From contig JAAVTG010000695.1 of assembly GCA_011947345.1 (NCBI GenBank), positions 89,174-153,173 of the forward strand: DNA of 64,000 bases, written 5' to 3'. Below, piece after piece: positions 23,907 through 34,021 of the stretch. The notes beneath the pieces are model-generated. The model worked only from the letters and a program-made list of their open reading frames with translations. It made no database searches and was not told the origin of the DNA. The stretch comes from Phytophthora quininea (lineage: Eukaryota; Oomycota; Peronosporomycetes; Peronosporales; Peronosporaceae). Position numbers and translations under genes: made by a program. Within the stretch, counting starts at the first letter, position 1; the number at the start of each line of letters is the position of its first letter.

Positions 23907-24445
23907 ATGGCGGACGCCGAGATGCCACGCGCCAAGCGGCTCAAGCTGCTGCGCGAGGCCAAGCTGCGCAAAGAGCGAGGCGAAAGCGCGGCCGTTGATG
24001 CACCAGAGTCAGATGCTGAACCTTCAAAGTCCACCGCGGACGAGCCAATGCCCGAGGCCCCGCAGGTCGAGGAGAATGAGACCAATCAGAAGGACGAAAC
24101 GGCTGATGGATTGGTGGAGAAGGTGGTGCAGGCCGAGGAGGAGGACGCCAAGACCGAGGACGAGAGCGACGACGAACTGCTGAATCTGGCACCTAAGCGC
24201 GCTAACTGGGACATGGAGCGAGACATCGCGCCCATGCTGCGCAAGCTAGAGCGGCGCACGCAACACGCTATTGTCGAAATCTTGCGTACGATTGGCTGCT
24301 GTATTGACTGGGTTGGATTGATATCATGTAGTAATGTACATCACATGCAGGCGAGAAGATGGCCGCAGAACAACAGGAAGAGGACGATGACGATGACGAT
24401 GAAGAAGAAGATGAAGAAGAAGAGGATGAGGAAGAGGTTGAATAG
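23907..24445 (+). CDS. CCDC12 / Cwf18 spliceosome-associated protein
   Basis: Small coiled-coil component of the Prp19/CDC5L-associated spliceosome (by family). Exons 23907-24285 and 24351-24445 with a 65-nt intron. The family core is NLAPKRANWDMERDIAPMLR followed by RKLERRTQHAIVEILREKM, equivalent to the LAPRKPDWDLKRD...RTQRAI core of human CCDC12. The N-terminus is basic (RAKRLKLLREAKLRKERG), the linker acidic. The second exon encodes an almost pure Asp/Glu tail of about 25 residues. It is convergent with cyclin H, 70 bp between stops. Confidence 0.8.
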
Positions 24446-24516
24446 ACTTGCCATGTACTATGATTCGCGCCTTCTTGTTATAGTCTGGTCATTCGTTATT
24501 GCGCCATGGTTCTAGA

Positions 24517-25711
24517 CTAGGCTTTGTCTTTCTTGTGTTTCTTCAGCTTTTTCTTCTCGTCCTTGGAGTCGACTTTGCGCTTCTTGTCTTTCTTGTCCTT
24601 CTTTTGTCTTTCTTCTTGTCCTTCTTCTCGTCGTCGTGGTGGAACTGCTTGAGCTTCTTGTAAATGTGCTTGACCTGCTTTGCGCGGTGTTGCGCAGCTT
24701 CGTCTCCGCTCTTCTCCTTCTGTGTCTTGTGCGCGTCGAACGCCTTTGTAATCTCCTCTAGCCGGTTACAGGCCTCGTCCACAGGCTGCTCTTTGGACGC
24801 CTTGTTACGACGGATATAATCCAACACATCGTTGCTCGAGAGTCCACCAGATTTTTCCCCACAACTCGCGGCGACTTCGTCCGCCACGTGCCACAACGCA
24901 GCAAGAGCTAGATAAGCAGGGTAGTGTAGCAGTGGCAGATCTGTAAGCAACATCTCGTTCAGCAACGCTACTGAATTGGCGTGCAATTTTTGCAGCACCG
25001 TGGCCGACAGATCCTTCGCCAGTACTTGCTTCGCGAATGCCCGGAAGTCGTCCATGAACCCGAGCAGCGCTCGGAACGGGTGGTACATGATTAACTGGAA
25101 CCGTACCCCTCCAGCAAGATCATTTCGTGTCCAATAATGTACTTATGGTCCACATGCAGTTGGTCTGCGACGGTGTCCACACTCATGTACTGCTCCTCCA
25201 CTTTCCCAGCCACGTAGATGGCCGTCGGTACGATGTATTTGGGGTGGAACTCCATCACACTGTTACTGAGATAGAACCTCTTGAACAGAAGCACAGCGCA
25301 GCATTTAACCTTGTCTGAGGTTCTTAAAAACTGGGCGCTGCAGCTCTCCTGGATCTTCTCCTCGTAGAAGTCCCGCAGCAGCGTCTCCTGGTCCATCGAG
25401 AGGAACTCCAGCAGCGGTGTCAGCTGCAGATTGGCCTTCTCTTCCGTTTGCTCCTCGTTTGGTAGGTCCACGTCCACCTCGTCGTTCCAGTCGAAGGCGT
25501 CCCGAACAGCAGTGGACGAGCGAGGCACCAGCGCGGCAAAGGAACGAGCCTTGCGGGCTTTTGTGGCGGCGTTCTCGCCCATCTGCTTGTCCTCGCGCTC
25601 CAGTCGAAGCGCCCGTTGAGTTTTCACATGTTGCAGACGTCGCACGCGCGCCAGTTCCTCCTCAGAGAGCACCCAGTTGTTGAAATGCGTCGACGACGCC
25701 AGGTACGACAT
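24517..25711 (-). CDS. CCNH: Cyclin H (CAK/TFIIH subunit)
   Basis: Regulatory subunit of the CDK-activating kinase in TFIIH. The N-terminus SSTHFNNWVLSEEEL is the cyclin H helix, followed by the first cyclin box (DKVKCCAVLLFKRFYLSNSV, IYVAGKVEEQY) and the second box from MYHPFRALLGFMDDF on. No intron is needed. Two one-base gaps break the frame: C4 (plus strand) at 25106-25109, where one more base joins LLEG to VRFQLIMYHPF, and T4 at 24602-24605 in the Lys-rich tail. With the second repair the protein ends in a KKDKK-type basic tail with stop at 24517. Both lie in homopolymers of an essential gene, so they are probably assembly errors. Confidence 0.85.
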
Positions 25712-25873
25712 GCCGGCGGATCAACTTTGCAGCAATGGGAAATGCCAAGCTTGGAGTTTGTAAGAGATGGATATCTACCAATCAAATCGTATAACGTTTC
25801 TTAATTGTGTGATTGGTGGAAATCCTATGTTGAAGCTGCTGACAAGCAGCGACGCAGCATTCTGCTAATCACG

Positions 25874-27195
25874 ATGTGGGGCGCTGGTGCTCGCCGCGTT
25901 CTGGGCGCTCGGGGATTCGCCTCGCCGCGCGTGATGGCCGCGAACAAGGTGGTGCTGCAGCAGCTGCCGCTCGTGGACGTCTCGCCGCTTGTGGCGGCAG
26001 CGGAGGGGCGTCCGGTGGCGCCAGAGACCAAGACCAATATCCTCCAGGACATGCGCACTGCTTGTATTGACACAGGCTTCTTCACGGTACCCACAAAGGG
26101 TGTCCTGCCTAACCAGTTGGTACAAGAGGTATATCAGCGTGCGGACGAGTTTGTGGCGCTACCAGACGCGGTCAAACGCCAATACCATTGCAAGCAGACG
26201 CCCAATGCTAGGGGCTGGACGCCCATGTTCGAAGAGCCATCGGTACGGCGCTACTGCCTATTGCAACAGTGACACTGATGTGGTGTTATATTGTGACGCG
26301 TTTTAGTACCAGCCAGATGTGGTTTCTCACTTGGAAGGCTTCGATCTGGCGCGGGAACTGCCGGCGACATACGTCAAGGAAGGATCGAGTCTAGGGCCTA
26401 ATGTATGGCCTATAGAAGTGCCGCGCTTCCAAGAGGACGTGTACTCTCTGTACGAAGAAACGACCAAGTTGTCAACTGTGCTGTTTCAAAGCTTTGCTGA
26501 GATGCTGGGACTGCCATCGAACACGTTCCTGGTATGCATATTGTAGTCCTAGAGAAACTATTAGTACATGACCTCACTTGTTTACTACCTCAGCAACATG
26601 TTGGAGAAGAGGCCGAGGCATTCATGAGGCTGCTCACGTACCCGGAGACAAAGACGCCAGTGAAGAACTCGACCGTGGGGATTGCTTCACACACGGACTT
26701 TGAGTGCTTCACGATTATCCACCAGAACGGGGAAGGCTTGCATCTACTAAATCGTCAGGGCATTTGGGTCGAAGCCCCTGTGTGCGATGACAGGTACGGT
26801 GGACCAAAAAATATTGCGCTAAGTTCCGACCACTGATTCTTCTGCCGGTAGACTCTTTGTTATGGTCGGTGATATGATGGAGCATTGGACGAATGGCATT
26901 CTGGTCGCCACAGAGGTACGTCTTGCGATTAGAGTGTTATTGCAAGAGATGCAATGACTAACGTCTACCGGTATCTGCACAGCATCGTGTGTGCAACTCG
27001 GACAAAAAGCGGCAGTCAATTGTTCGCTTCAACGGCGCCAACGGAGATACGGTGGTGGAGCCTTTGCCAGCATTCGTGTCGGCGAACAACCCACCTCGCT
27101 ACCCGCGGATGACGCAACGTGAGCACATTACTCATCAAATTGAACTCGCTGAGCAGCTACTCCAGAAAACCAAGGCCGCAGCGCACGCTGGGTAA
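25874..27195 (+). CDS. 2-oxoglutarate/Fe(II) dioxygenase, isopenicillin N synthase-like
   Basis: Non-haem iron oxygenase of the IPNS/DIOX_N fold. Five exons with introns at 26243-26306, 26532-26593, 26794-26850 and 26916-26982 (57-67 nt). N-terminal half: LPLVDVSPL and DTGFFTVPTKGVLP (DIOX_N). Catalytic half: iron ligands HTD (in ASHTDFECFTIIHQ) and the distal His in EHRVCNSDKKRQS, whose RQS provides the RxS 2-oxoglutarate anchor; GDMMEHWTNGILVATE is the usual segment before it. The frame is intact across all joins. Its 3' end (about 27130-27195) is the left edge of the segmental duplication: a degraded copy of the last codons occurs at about 30440-30500. Substrate unknown. Confidence 0.9.
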
Positions 27196-27234
27196 GACGT
27201 GGGCACGTCAATTTTAAAAGTGACTTGAGGGCAC

Positions 27235-27325
27235 TCCACAGTCTGCAAAAACTGACACCACGGCGGCTAACATCATCAATCTACTACTTTCTAAGCGCCG
27301 TAAACTCCTCTTAGATCCTCATCCA
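27235..27325 (-). pseudogene. Stranded PCMT C-terminal tail, left unit
   Basis: About 90 bp matching, with substitutions and a 10-bp gap, the 3' end and 3' flank of the right-hand PCMT copy (30545-30650) in the same minus orientation. The main body of the left PCMT next to it runs on the plus strand. The tail therefore marks the original orientation of the gene before its body was inverted. Confidence 0.75.
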
Positions 27326-27410
27326 GTTGAAGTGGATGTCTCCATTTTCCATAAAATAAATTTGTTGTATTTGTGTTCGGTATGACTCGCGAAAACCTTT
27401 TTCATTTGAA

Positions 27411-28347
27411 ATGCTGCGAGTGTCGAGTATTCGTGGGGCGCTCGGTCGTCGATCTCTGAGTGTGCTGAGCGGCATCTCCGAGGACCTGCTGGTGGCTACG
27501 AGCATCGGCCACCAGATCGGAGGCGAGTCCCATGCAGCTCTAGTGGACAGTTTGGTGCAAACGAATGTCGTGGCCGCTGGCTCGCGGCTGGAGACGGCGC
27601 TGAGGCGAGTGGACCGTGGGGATTTCGTGGCTGCGGCCTTCAAAGACTCGAGCGAGCGCTATTCCAACCGACCGCTGAAGATCGGCACGGTGGCGACGAT
27701 TTCCACTCCCCAGCAACACGCTCAAGTGTTGGGGCTGTTGGAGACGCATCTGCAGCCTGGCAATACTGCGGTGGACGTCGGTTGTGGCTCTGGCATTCTG
27801 GTGGCTGCGATGACGCACTTGGTGGGGCCCTTGGGACGTGTCACCGGCGTAGATATTGTCCCTGAATTAGTGGAATTCTCTAAGCAGAATTTGCGACGAT
27901 GTTTGGGTAAGGAAGCAGCGGACAAGCAGACGGAGGTTCTCTTGAGTAGTGGGAAGGACCTTGGACTGGATGGCCAGTATGACTGCATCCATGTCGGCGT
28001 GGCGGTGGAGACGAAGGCCGAGGCTGAGAGCTTTTGAACTACTTGAAACCGGGCGGCGGACTGCTGATCCCTCTTGGAAGTGCTGGAGCTGAGCAGAAGC
28101 TCGTGAAGGTGAGAAAGAGGCTTGTGTCTGTGAGAAGTGGTTGGCTAACGGTTTGGATACTCTTCCAGATGACCAAGCACGCGGACGGAAGTGTTGACAA
28201 GCAGGACGTGATGAGTGTCCTTTGTCAACCTATGCTGGACAGCATTCCCGTAGAGATTAAAAGGAGACGCGAGTCGAGAAACTCGAGCGCGTGGAGAAAG
28301 CTCTAACTCGGTGGCGAGACGATTTCGAAACGCAGCATGGACGCAAA
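27411..28347 (+). pseudogene. PCMT-like protein-L-isoaspartate O-methyltransferase, left copy, inverted and truncated
   Basis: SAM-dependent repair methyltransferase. Family features: SNRPLKIGTVATISTPQQHA (substrate loop), DVGCGSGILVAAM (SAM motif I), GRVTGVDIVPELVEFS, YDCIHVGVAVE and LKPGGGLLIPLG. An in-frame 60-nt intron at 28109-28168 explains the odd segment after KLVK. Against the right copy it lacks one T at 28032-28035 (T4 versus T5), breaking the frame at ESF/LNYL; it shares the break at 28259-28264; and it ends abruptly near 28348, where the last ~25 codons are missing because an inversion breakpoint lies there. Truncated; probably non-functional, although the first half is nearly identical to the right copy. 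Confidence 0.8.
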
Positions 28348-28359
28348 CCTAGTTTGCTC

Positions 28360-29535
28360 TACTTTTGGCTCTACACGATCGGGACCGCCCAGGCACCGTG
28401 GTCTTCCATGTTGTAAATGTTGACTCCTCTCTCAGCCAAGAAGAAACCGTGATCTCCCAATTCGTTCCACGAGAATTGCGAACGACCCAGTACTTGACTC
28501 CCGTTTTATCATCCACACCCCACCCGACGAGACTCACGACGTGGGTCGTGCCCGGGTAGTTGGTCGAGTCCCGCAGGATGTAGCCGCCTTTGAAGCTACG
28601 ATACTCTGGAGAGAGCGAGTACATGCTCACGACGATGGGGCCGCGATGGTAAATCTCGTTCATGGCCTGCAGCTGGAACTCCTCGGGCGTCGTGAAGTTG
28701 AGCGTGCCGAACTCCGAGATGTGGTACTTGACGGGGTCTTCCACTACGAAGCACTCGCCCTTGAGGTTGCACGTGTGGCACTGCGTCGCAGCACAGTCAC
28801 CGCTGCCCATCCAGGACGGGTGTGATGCAATGTACGGGTTGCATGTCAAATCGACGATGCCATTCTCGTGGATCCACTTGTGCGCGTACCGCGGGTCTCC
28901 ACCGTGGCACGAGCCGAACGACCGCATGCCGCAGTCCAGCAGCACTTGGGGCGACAGCAGCACCTCGGTGTCCAGCCTGCCGGTCTTCTTGAACCGCGCG
29001 ATGCGGATCCGGTCGGACAGGGCGCTGACGGTTGCGAACGCCCAGCAGGACCCGCAGGCCCGCGGCACCATTTGGTTCATGACGCTGGTCGTGAGGCTGA
29101 TGCCGGTACCGTTGTAGTCCCGCCAGTCCCAGTTCCGCGGCAGGTCGTCAAAGGAGTTGACAGGTGGAAGTGTCGTTACCACGTGCTCGGGGTCGTCGCC
29201 GCCGAGGAACCACCCGGCGCCTTTGTTGTTTGGGGCGGTGGGGGTTCGGCCGTGTCGCCGTCACCGGTTGCAGTGCTGATGGAGGTGCAGGAGGCCATCA
29301 GGTCGAGTTCCTTGTGCACGGCGTCCGGTTGCTTGGGTGCGACCACCGCCGAGCTGAGGAAGACCCCGAGAGCGACCCACCCGAGGACGGAGCCGATGGA
29401 GCGCAGTCGGTGGCGGTTGGTTTGCCAAGCAGATTGCAATGGTGTTGACGTTGCAGGTTGTGACGCATTGGCATTGAGGAGCGAACTGGTGCGAGGCTGC
29501 AGCGGCGGCAAGTCGGACTTGTCAGCGACGACCAT
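28360..29535 (-). CDS. Cathepsin Z/X-like papain-family cysteine protease, left copy
   Basis: C1A peptidase with an N-terminal signal anchor (SIGSVLGWVALGVFLSSAVV) and a short pro-region, then the mature domain starting LPRNWDWRDYNGTG, typical of cathepsin Z. Catalytic Cys in ACGSCWAF, His in TTHVVSLVGWG, Asn in VVRNSRGTNW; the Trp usually following NS is Arg here. Two frame breaks: G4 (plus strand) at 29232-29235, between the linker and the mature domain, also present in the right copy; and CCC at 28456-28458, which scrambles the last ~30 residues. Repaired, the tail reads GFFLAERGVNIYNMEDHG and stops near 28370. Direct repeat of 31696-32899. Confidence 0.8.
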
Positions 29536-29964
29536 GGCGGATCGGAGCTCTAGAGAGAAAATGGCAGAGTGAACGGGTGTTGCAACACAGCTTTCGGAAT
29601 CCGATCGAGCGGCTCAACTTGAGCCACTCAAGTATTAGTATGGATAACTACCAAGCGACCGAGTCAATGCAGGCATGACGTGCTTACTCTCTACGAAAGA
29701 GATTTGTATTTGCATTGATATAGCAAAGGCAACTTGCACCGAGCCTCAGCAGGGATAGGCGTCCAATGGATTAAAGAATTCGAACGGGGTCACGTCCTGC
29801 CCGACGAGTAGAAGACACGCTTTCCTCATGCGTCAACGCAGTGTTCGTAAAAGCTGCTTCCTTGTTGGCTTTAACAGATATCTTCAAATGCTAGGAGCAA
29901 CACCACCGGTTGGAATTGACGACAGAATGACAAACACGGAGCTTCAGCAATAACGAAAACCATA
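29536..29964. repeat. Upstream flank of left protease, right part of duplicated block
   Basis: Segments here match the flank of the right protease copy (32900-33405) with gaps: the first 50 bp after the start codon, and about 29755-29870 against 33260-33370 (shared words such as ggggtcac and cccgacgagtagaag). It holds the protease promoter; no gene seen. Confidence 0.6.
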
Positions 29965-30440
29965 TCTGTGACGTCGGTGGCCTATTCTTCCCTGGGAAAT
30001 GTCTTTCGTCTGCTAGCTCACATGCTCACCCAAAGAGAAACAGCAACCAGCTCATCTACTCTTGCCCAGCATCTTGTCAATGTACGCGGCCACCTTGTCG
30101 CCGGTGCCGCCCAGCTTCTTGGCGTCTGCTCCATTGTCGACAGTCATAAAGCCGCGGCTATCCATAAAATTCAACGCTGCAACTTGCACTGCGCTTGGCA
30201 GCCAAGCTGCTGGTCTCGTGCATAACGAGTCACTGCAATAACGCTAAATGTGTTGACAGCCATTGACGATAACGACAACCGTGTTGACTGGAGCGCCAGC
30301 CAACCAAGCACAACTGGCCGCGGTTTTGTTGTTGTTCGCCATGGCTCGTGAAGGCGTCCACCAGTTTCTGGTTCGCTGTGTTGGCTGCGGGCTTCTCGCG
30401 AGCTTCTTCGACCAGCCGAATTGTCTTGTGCTGCACTACT
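29965..30440 (-). pseudogene. Deleted relic of the HhH-repeat gene
   Basis: 29965-30170 aligns with the 3' end of the intact HhH gene (45112-45320; shared words such as ttcttccctggg and gccgcccagcttcttggcgtct in part), and 30340-30435 aligns with its first repeat (46350-46470, encoding KTIRLVEEAREKPAAN). Everything between, about 1 kb and most of the four repeats, is missing, and the frame is lost. It sits right of the left protease, exactly where an HhH gene is expected if the ancestral order was protease-HhH. Confidence 0.8.
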
Positions 30441-30545
30441 CATTAAATTGACTCCCAGAGCAGCTACTTCAGAAAAGCAAAGCAGCAGTGCATGTTGGGT
30501 AGACGTGAATGAGGCAAATTTAAGTGACGAGAGAGTTCTCCAAAC
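30441..30545 (+). pseudogene. Duplicated scrap of 2OG oxygenase 3' end
   Basis: Matches the end of the oxygenase gene and its 3' flank (27130-27240): ctcattaaattga and agagcagctacttcagaaaa correspond to its last codons, encoding an EQLLQKSKAA-like peptide. It defines the left boundary of the right duplication unit. Confidence 0.75.
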
Positions 30546-30594
30546 TCCGCAAAAACTGTGGTTATTGTGACACCACGGCTAACATCTTCAATCT

Positions 30595-31605
30595 ACTTTC
30601 TGAGCGCCGCAAACTCCTGGAACAGCTTCTTAGATTCCTCATTGCCTAGTAGATCATCGCGACTGGGTTTGCGTCCATGCTGCGTTTCGAAATCGTCTCG
30701 CCACCGAGTTAGAGCTTTCTCCACGCGCTCGAGTTTCTCGACTCGCGTCTCCTTTTAATCTCTACGGGAATGCTGTCCAGCATAGGTTGACAAAGGACAC
30801 TCATCACGTCCTGCTTGTCAACACTTCCGTCCGCGTGCTTGGTCATCTGGAAGAGTATCCAAACCGTTAGCCAACCACTTCTCACAGACACAAGCCTCTT
30901 TCTCACCTTCACGAGCTTCTGCTCAGCTCCAGCACTTCCAAGAGGGATCAGCAGTCCGCCGCCCGGTTTCAAGTAGTTCAAAAAGCTCTCAGCCTCGGCC
31001 TTCGTCTCCACCGCCACGCCGACATGGATGCAGTCATACTGGCCATCCAGTCCAAGGTCCTTCCCACTACTCAAGAGAACCTCCGTCTGCTTGTCCGCTG
31101 CTTCCTTACCCAAACATCGTCGCAAATTCTGCTTAGAGAATTCCACTAATTCAGGGACAATATCTACGCCGGTGACACGTCCCAAGGGCCCCACCAAGTG
31201 CGTCATCGCAGCCACCAGAATGCCAGAGCCACAACCGACGTCCACCGCAGTATTGCCAGGCTGCAGATGCGTCTCCAACAGCCCCAACACTTGAGCGTGT
31301 TGCTGGGGAGTGGAAATCGTCGCCACCGTGCCGATCTTCAGCGGTCGGTTGGAATAGCGCTCGCTCGAGTCTTTGAAGGCCGCAGCCACGAAATCCCCAC
31401 GGTCCACTCGCCTCAGCGCCGTCTCCAGCCGCGAGCCAGCGGCCACGACATTCGTTTGCACCAAACTGTCCACTAGAGCTGCATGGGACTCGCCTCCGAT
31501 CTGGTGGCCGATGCTCGTAGCCACCAGCAGGTCCTCGGAGATGCCGCTCAGCACACTCAGAGATCGACGACCGAGCGCCCCACGAATACTCGACACTCGC
31601 AGCAT
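30595..31605 (-). CDS. PCMT-like protein-L-isoaspartate O-methyltransferase, right copy
   Basis: Full-length partner of the left copy, in the orientation inferred as ancestral. ATG 31605; N-terminus MLRVSSIRGALGRRSLS could be a mitochondrial presequence (Arg/Ser-rich, no acids). SAM motif I DVGCGSGILVAAM, then VGVAVE and LKPGGGLLIPLG. The in-frame 60-nt intron is 30847-30906. The frame breaks at cctttt (30751-30756); one added base restores an extra C-terminal helix (ETRVEKLERVEKALTRW ... KLFQEFAALRK) ending at about 30595. The same break occurs in the left copy, so it predates the duplication or is a systematic read error. Role: repair of isomerised Asp/Asn in aged proteins, by family. Confidence 0.85.
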
Positions 31606-31695
31606 TTCAAATGAAAAAGGTTTTCGCGAGTCATACCGAACACAAATACAACAAATTTATTTTATGGAAAATGGAGACAACCACTTCAACTTGGT

Positions 31696-32899
31696 CTACT
31701 TGCTCAACACGACCGGGACCGCCCAGGCACCGTGGCCTTCCATGTTGTAAATGTTGACCCCCTCTCAGCTAAGAAGAAACCGTGATCTCCCCAATTTGTA
31801 CCATCGGAATTGCGTACGACCCAGTACTTGACTCCCGTTTTATCATCCACACCCCACCCGACGAGACTCACGACGTGGGTCGTGCCCGGGTAGTTGGTCG
31901 AGTCCCGCAGGATGTAGCCGCCTTTGAAGCTACGATACTCTGGAGAGAGCGAGTACATGCTCACGACGATGGGGCCGCGATGGTAAATCTCGTTCATGGC
32001 CTGCAGCTGGAACTCCTCGGGCGTCGTGAAGTTGAGCGTGCCGAACTCCGAGATGTGGTACTTGACGGGGTCTTCCACTACGAAGCACTCGCCCTTGAGG
32101 TTGCACGTGTGGCACTGCGTCGCAGCACAGTCACCGCTGCCCATCCAGGACGGGTGTGATGCAATGTACGGGTTGCATGTCAAATCGACGATGCCATTCT
32201 CGTGGATCCACTTGTGCGCGTACCGCGGGTCTCCACCGTGGCACGAGCCGAACGACCGCATGCCGCAGTCCAGCAGCACTTGGGGCGACAGCAGCACCTC
32301 GGTGTCCAGCCTGCCGGTCTTCTTGAACCGCGCGATGCGGATCCGGTCGGACAGGGCGCTGACGGTTGCGAACGCCCAGCAGGACCCGCAGGCCCGCGGC
32401 ACCATTTGGTTCATGACGCTGGTCGTGAGGCTGATGCCGGTACCGTTGTAGTCCCGCCAGTCCCAGTTCCGCGGCAGGTCGTCAAAGGAGTTGACAGGTG
32501 GAAGTGTCGTTACCACGTGCTCGGGGTCGTCGCCGCCGAGGAACCACCCGGCGCCTTTGTTGTTTGGGGCGGTGGGGGTTCGGCCGTGTCGCCGTCACCG
32601 GTTGCAGTGCTGATGGAGGTGCAGGAGGCCATCAGGTCGAGTTCCTTGTGCACGGCGTGCAATGAGAGCCCGCCGTTCGTATAGTCGACCGGTTGCTTGG
32701 GTGCGACCACCGCCGAGCTGAGGAAGACCCCGAGAGCGACCCACCCGAGGACGGAGCCGATGGAGCGCAGTCGGTGGCGGTTGGTTTGCCAAGCAGATTG
32801 CAATGGTGTTGACGTTGCAGGTTGTGACGCATTGGCATTGAGGAGCGAACTGGTGCGAGGCTGTAGCAGCGGCAAGTCGGACTTGTCAGCGACGACCAT
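31696..32899 (-). CDS. Cathepsin Z/X-like cysteine protease, right copy
   Basis: Near-identical direct repeat of the left protease (28360-29535). Signal anchor, linker and mature domain as there; catalytic Cys in ACGSCWAF, His in TTHVVSLVGWG, Asn in VVRNSDGTNWG, with Asp in place of the usual Trp. Differences: a 10-residue insertion (around VDYTNGGLSL) after the anchor, and a longer genuine tail ending VPVVLSK with stop at 31696 once the C5 run at 31758-31762 is lengthened by one. The G4 break at 32566-32569 is shared with the left copy. ATG 32899 is used; an in-frame extension to 33076 lacks conservation with the left unit. Confidence 0.8.
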
Positions 32900-33410
32900 G
32901 GCGGATCGGAGCTCTAGAGAGAAAATGGCAGAGTGAACGACTGTTGCTTTCGGAATCCGAGTCGGATGCGTTGCGTCGAGCGGCTCAAGTACACCAAGCG
33001 ACACGCAGTGGAGATGGATACATTTCCGACTTCTGATTGGGCAATGGCGGCGTGACGTAGCGTTGAAGCAAGCCAAATCTCTTTCGCAGAGAGGAGTGAG
33101 CAGGAAAGTCAGGCGTAGTGAAGGCCGCCAGGTTGCAATGGCCGTGGATTTGCGTCAAGGGCATGGAGAGCATTGTTGTACAAGCTGCAAGAAGCGAGCC
33201 GCAGTTGAGCCAACAACGGTCACCTTTGCCGTAGCCCCAGAAGGAAAAAGGCAGCATTGCGACGGGCGTCCAATGAGTTGGAGCTCTTAAACGGGGTCAC
33301 ATCCTTCCCGACGAGTAGAAGGCATGCTTTCCTCTCGCGTCAATGCATCGTGTTCGTTTCGCTGACAAAATTTGCGTTTGTTTTGGTTTCACGGATACTT
33401 TAATAGAAAA
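32900..33410. repeat. Upstream flank of right protease, right end of duplication
   Basis: Shares blocks with 29536-29900, ending near 33405 where similarity stops and the transposon island begins. It carries the protease promoter. No gene recognised. Confidence 0.6.
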
Positions 33411-34020
33411 GTTGCGCGACCTCGAACCTGGTCGGCTGAAATCGCTTGAAGCAGAATCTTCTAAATAAGTTGCTAGCGAGGCGGGGCCTTTACCATGGGT
33501 ACCGCGCAAGTTGCACCGGCCATTAAAAGGGCTTTTACTGCAGTGCTCACCAGGCTTTATGAACATGGTGGTTTTCGGCCTCAGCTTGGCCAATTTCAGC
33601 CCAGATTCATGCGTTTTCGTAAGACAAAACTTAGGGTTTGACAGGGTGCGTCCGACAATTGGTCTTACCTTTGGCCAACAATGTATCTTATGATCTCACT
33701 TTTGTCTTGGTTTCACTATCAACATTCATTAGGATACAGAAACATTCTCAAACATAACTTTTGTTGAGCAAAACGTACGACGTAGTGTCGTACTGCAATA
33801 TCGGCATTGTTATTGGCCGAAAGTGGTGTTCTCAACCTTCTCAGCATTCGAAAAAGTCCCCACGACATCGCAGACACCTCCGCCCCCCTGCCACCCCCTT
33901 CTCTCTGATGGTTCAAGTTCCCCGGGCACCAACGCAGCCTCGCCTCATGAAGACAACACGGAGCTCACACCACCTCGTGTTACCCAATCTCCCACCAGGA
34001 GCCAGTATTAAGTGCTGAGA
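33411..34020. other. Left edge of transposon island
   Basis: Compositional change to AT-richer sequence. A plus-strand Ser/Pro/Thr-rich frame (33823-34011) may be the disordered N-terminus of the following Crypton protein, but a stop separates them. Confidence 0.4.
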
Positions 34021-34021
34021 A

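Noticed and set aside
30171..30443. Small independent gene right of the left protease
   Set aside because: Its sequence is a truncated copy of the first repeat of the HhH gene.
27411..31605. The two PCMT genes as a designed inverted repeat or hairpin locus for small RNAs
   Set aside because: Flanks show ordinary tandem duplication followed by inversion of one segment. A hairpin transcript remains possible but nothing in the sequence demands it.
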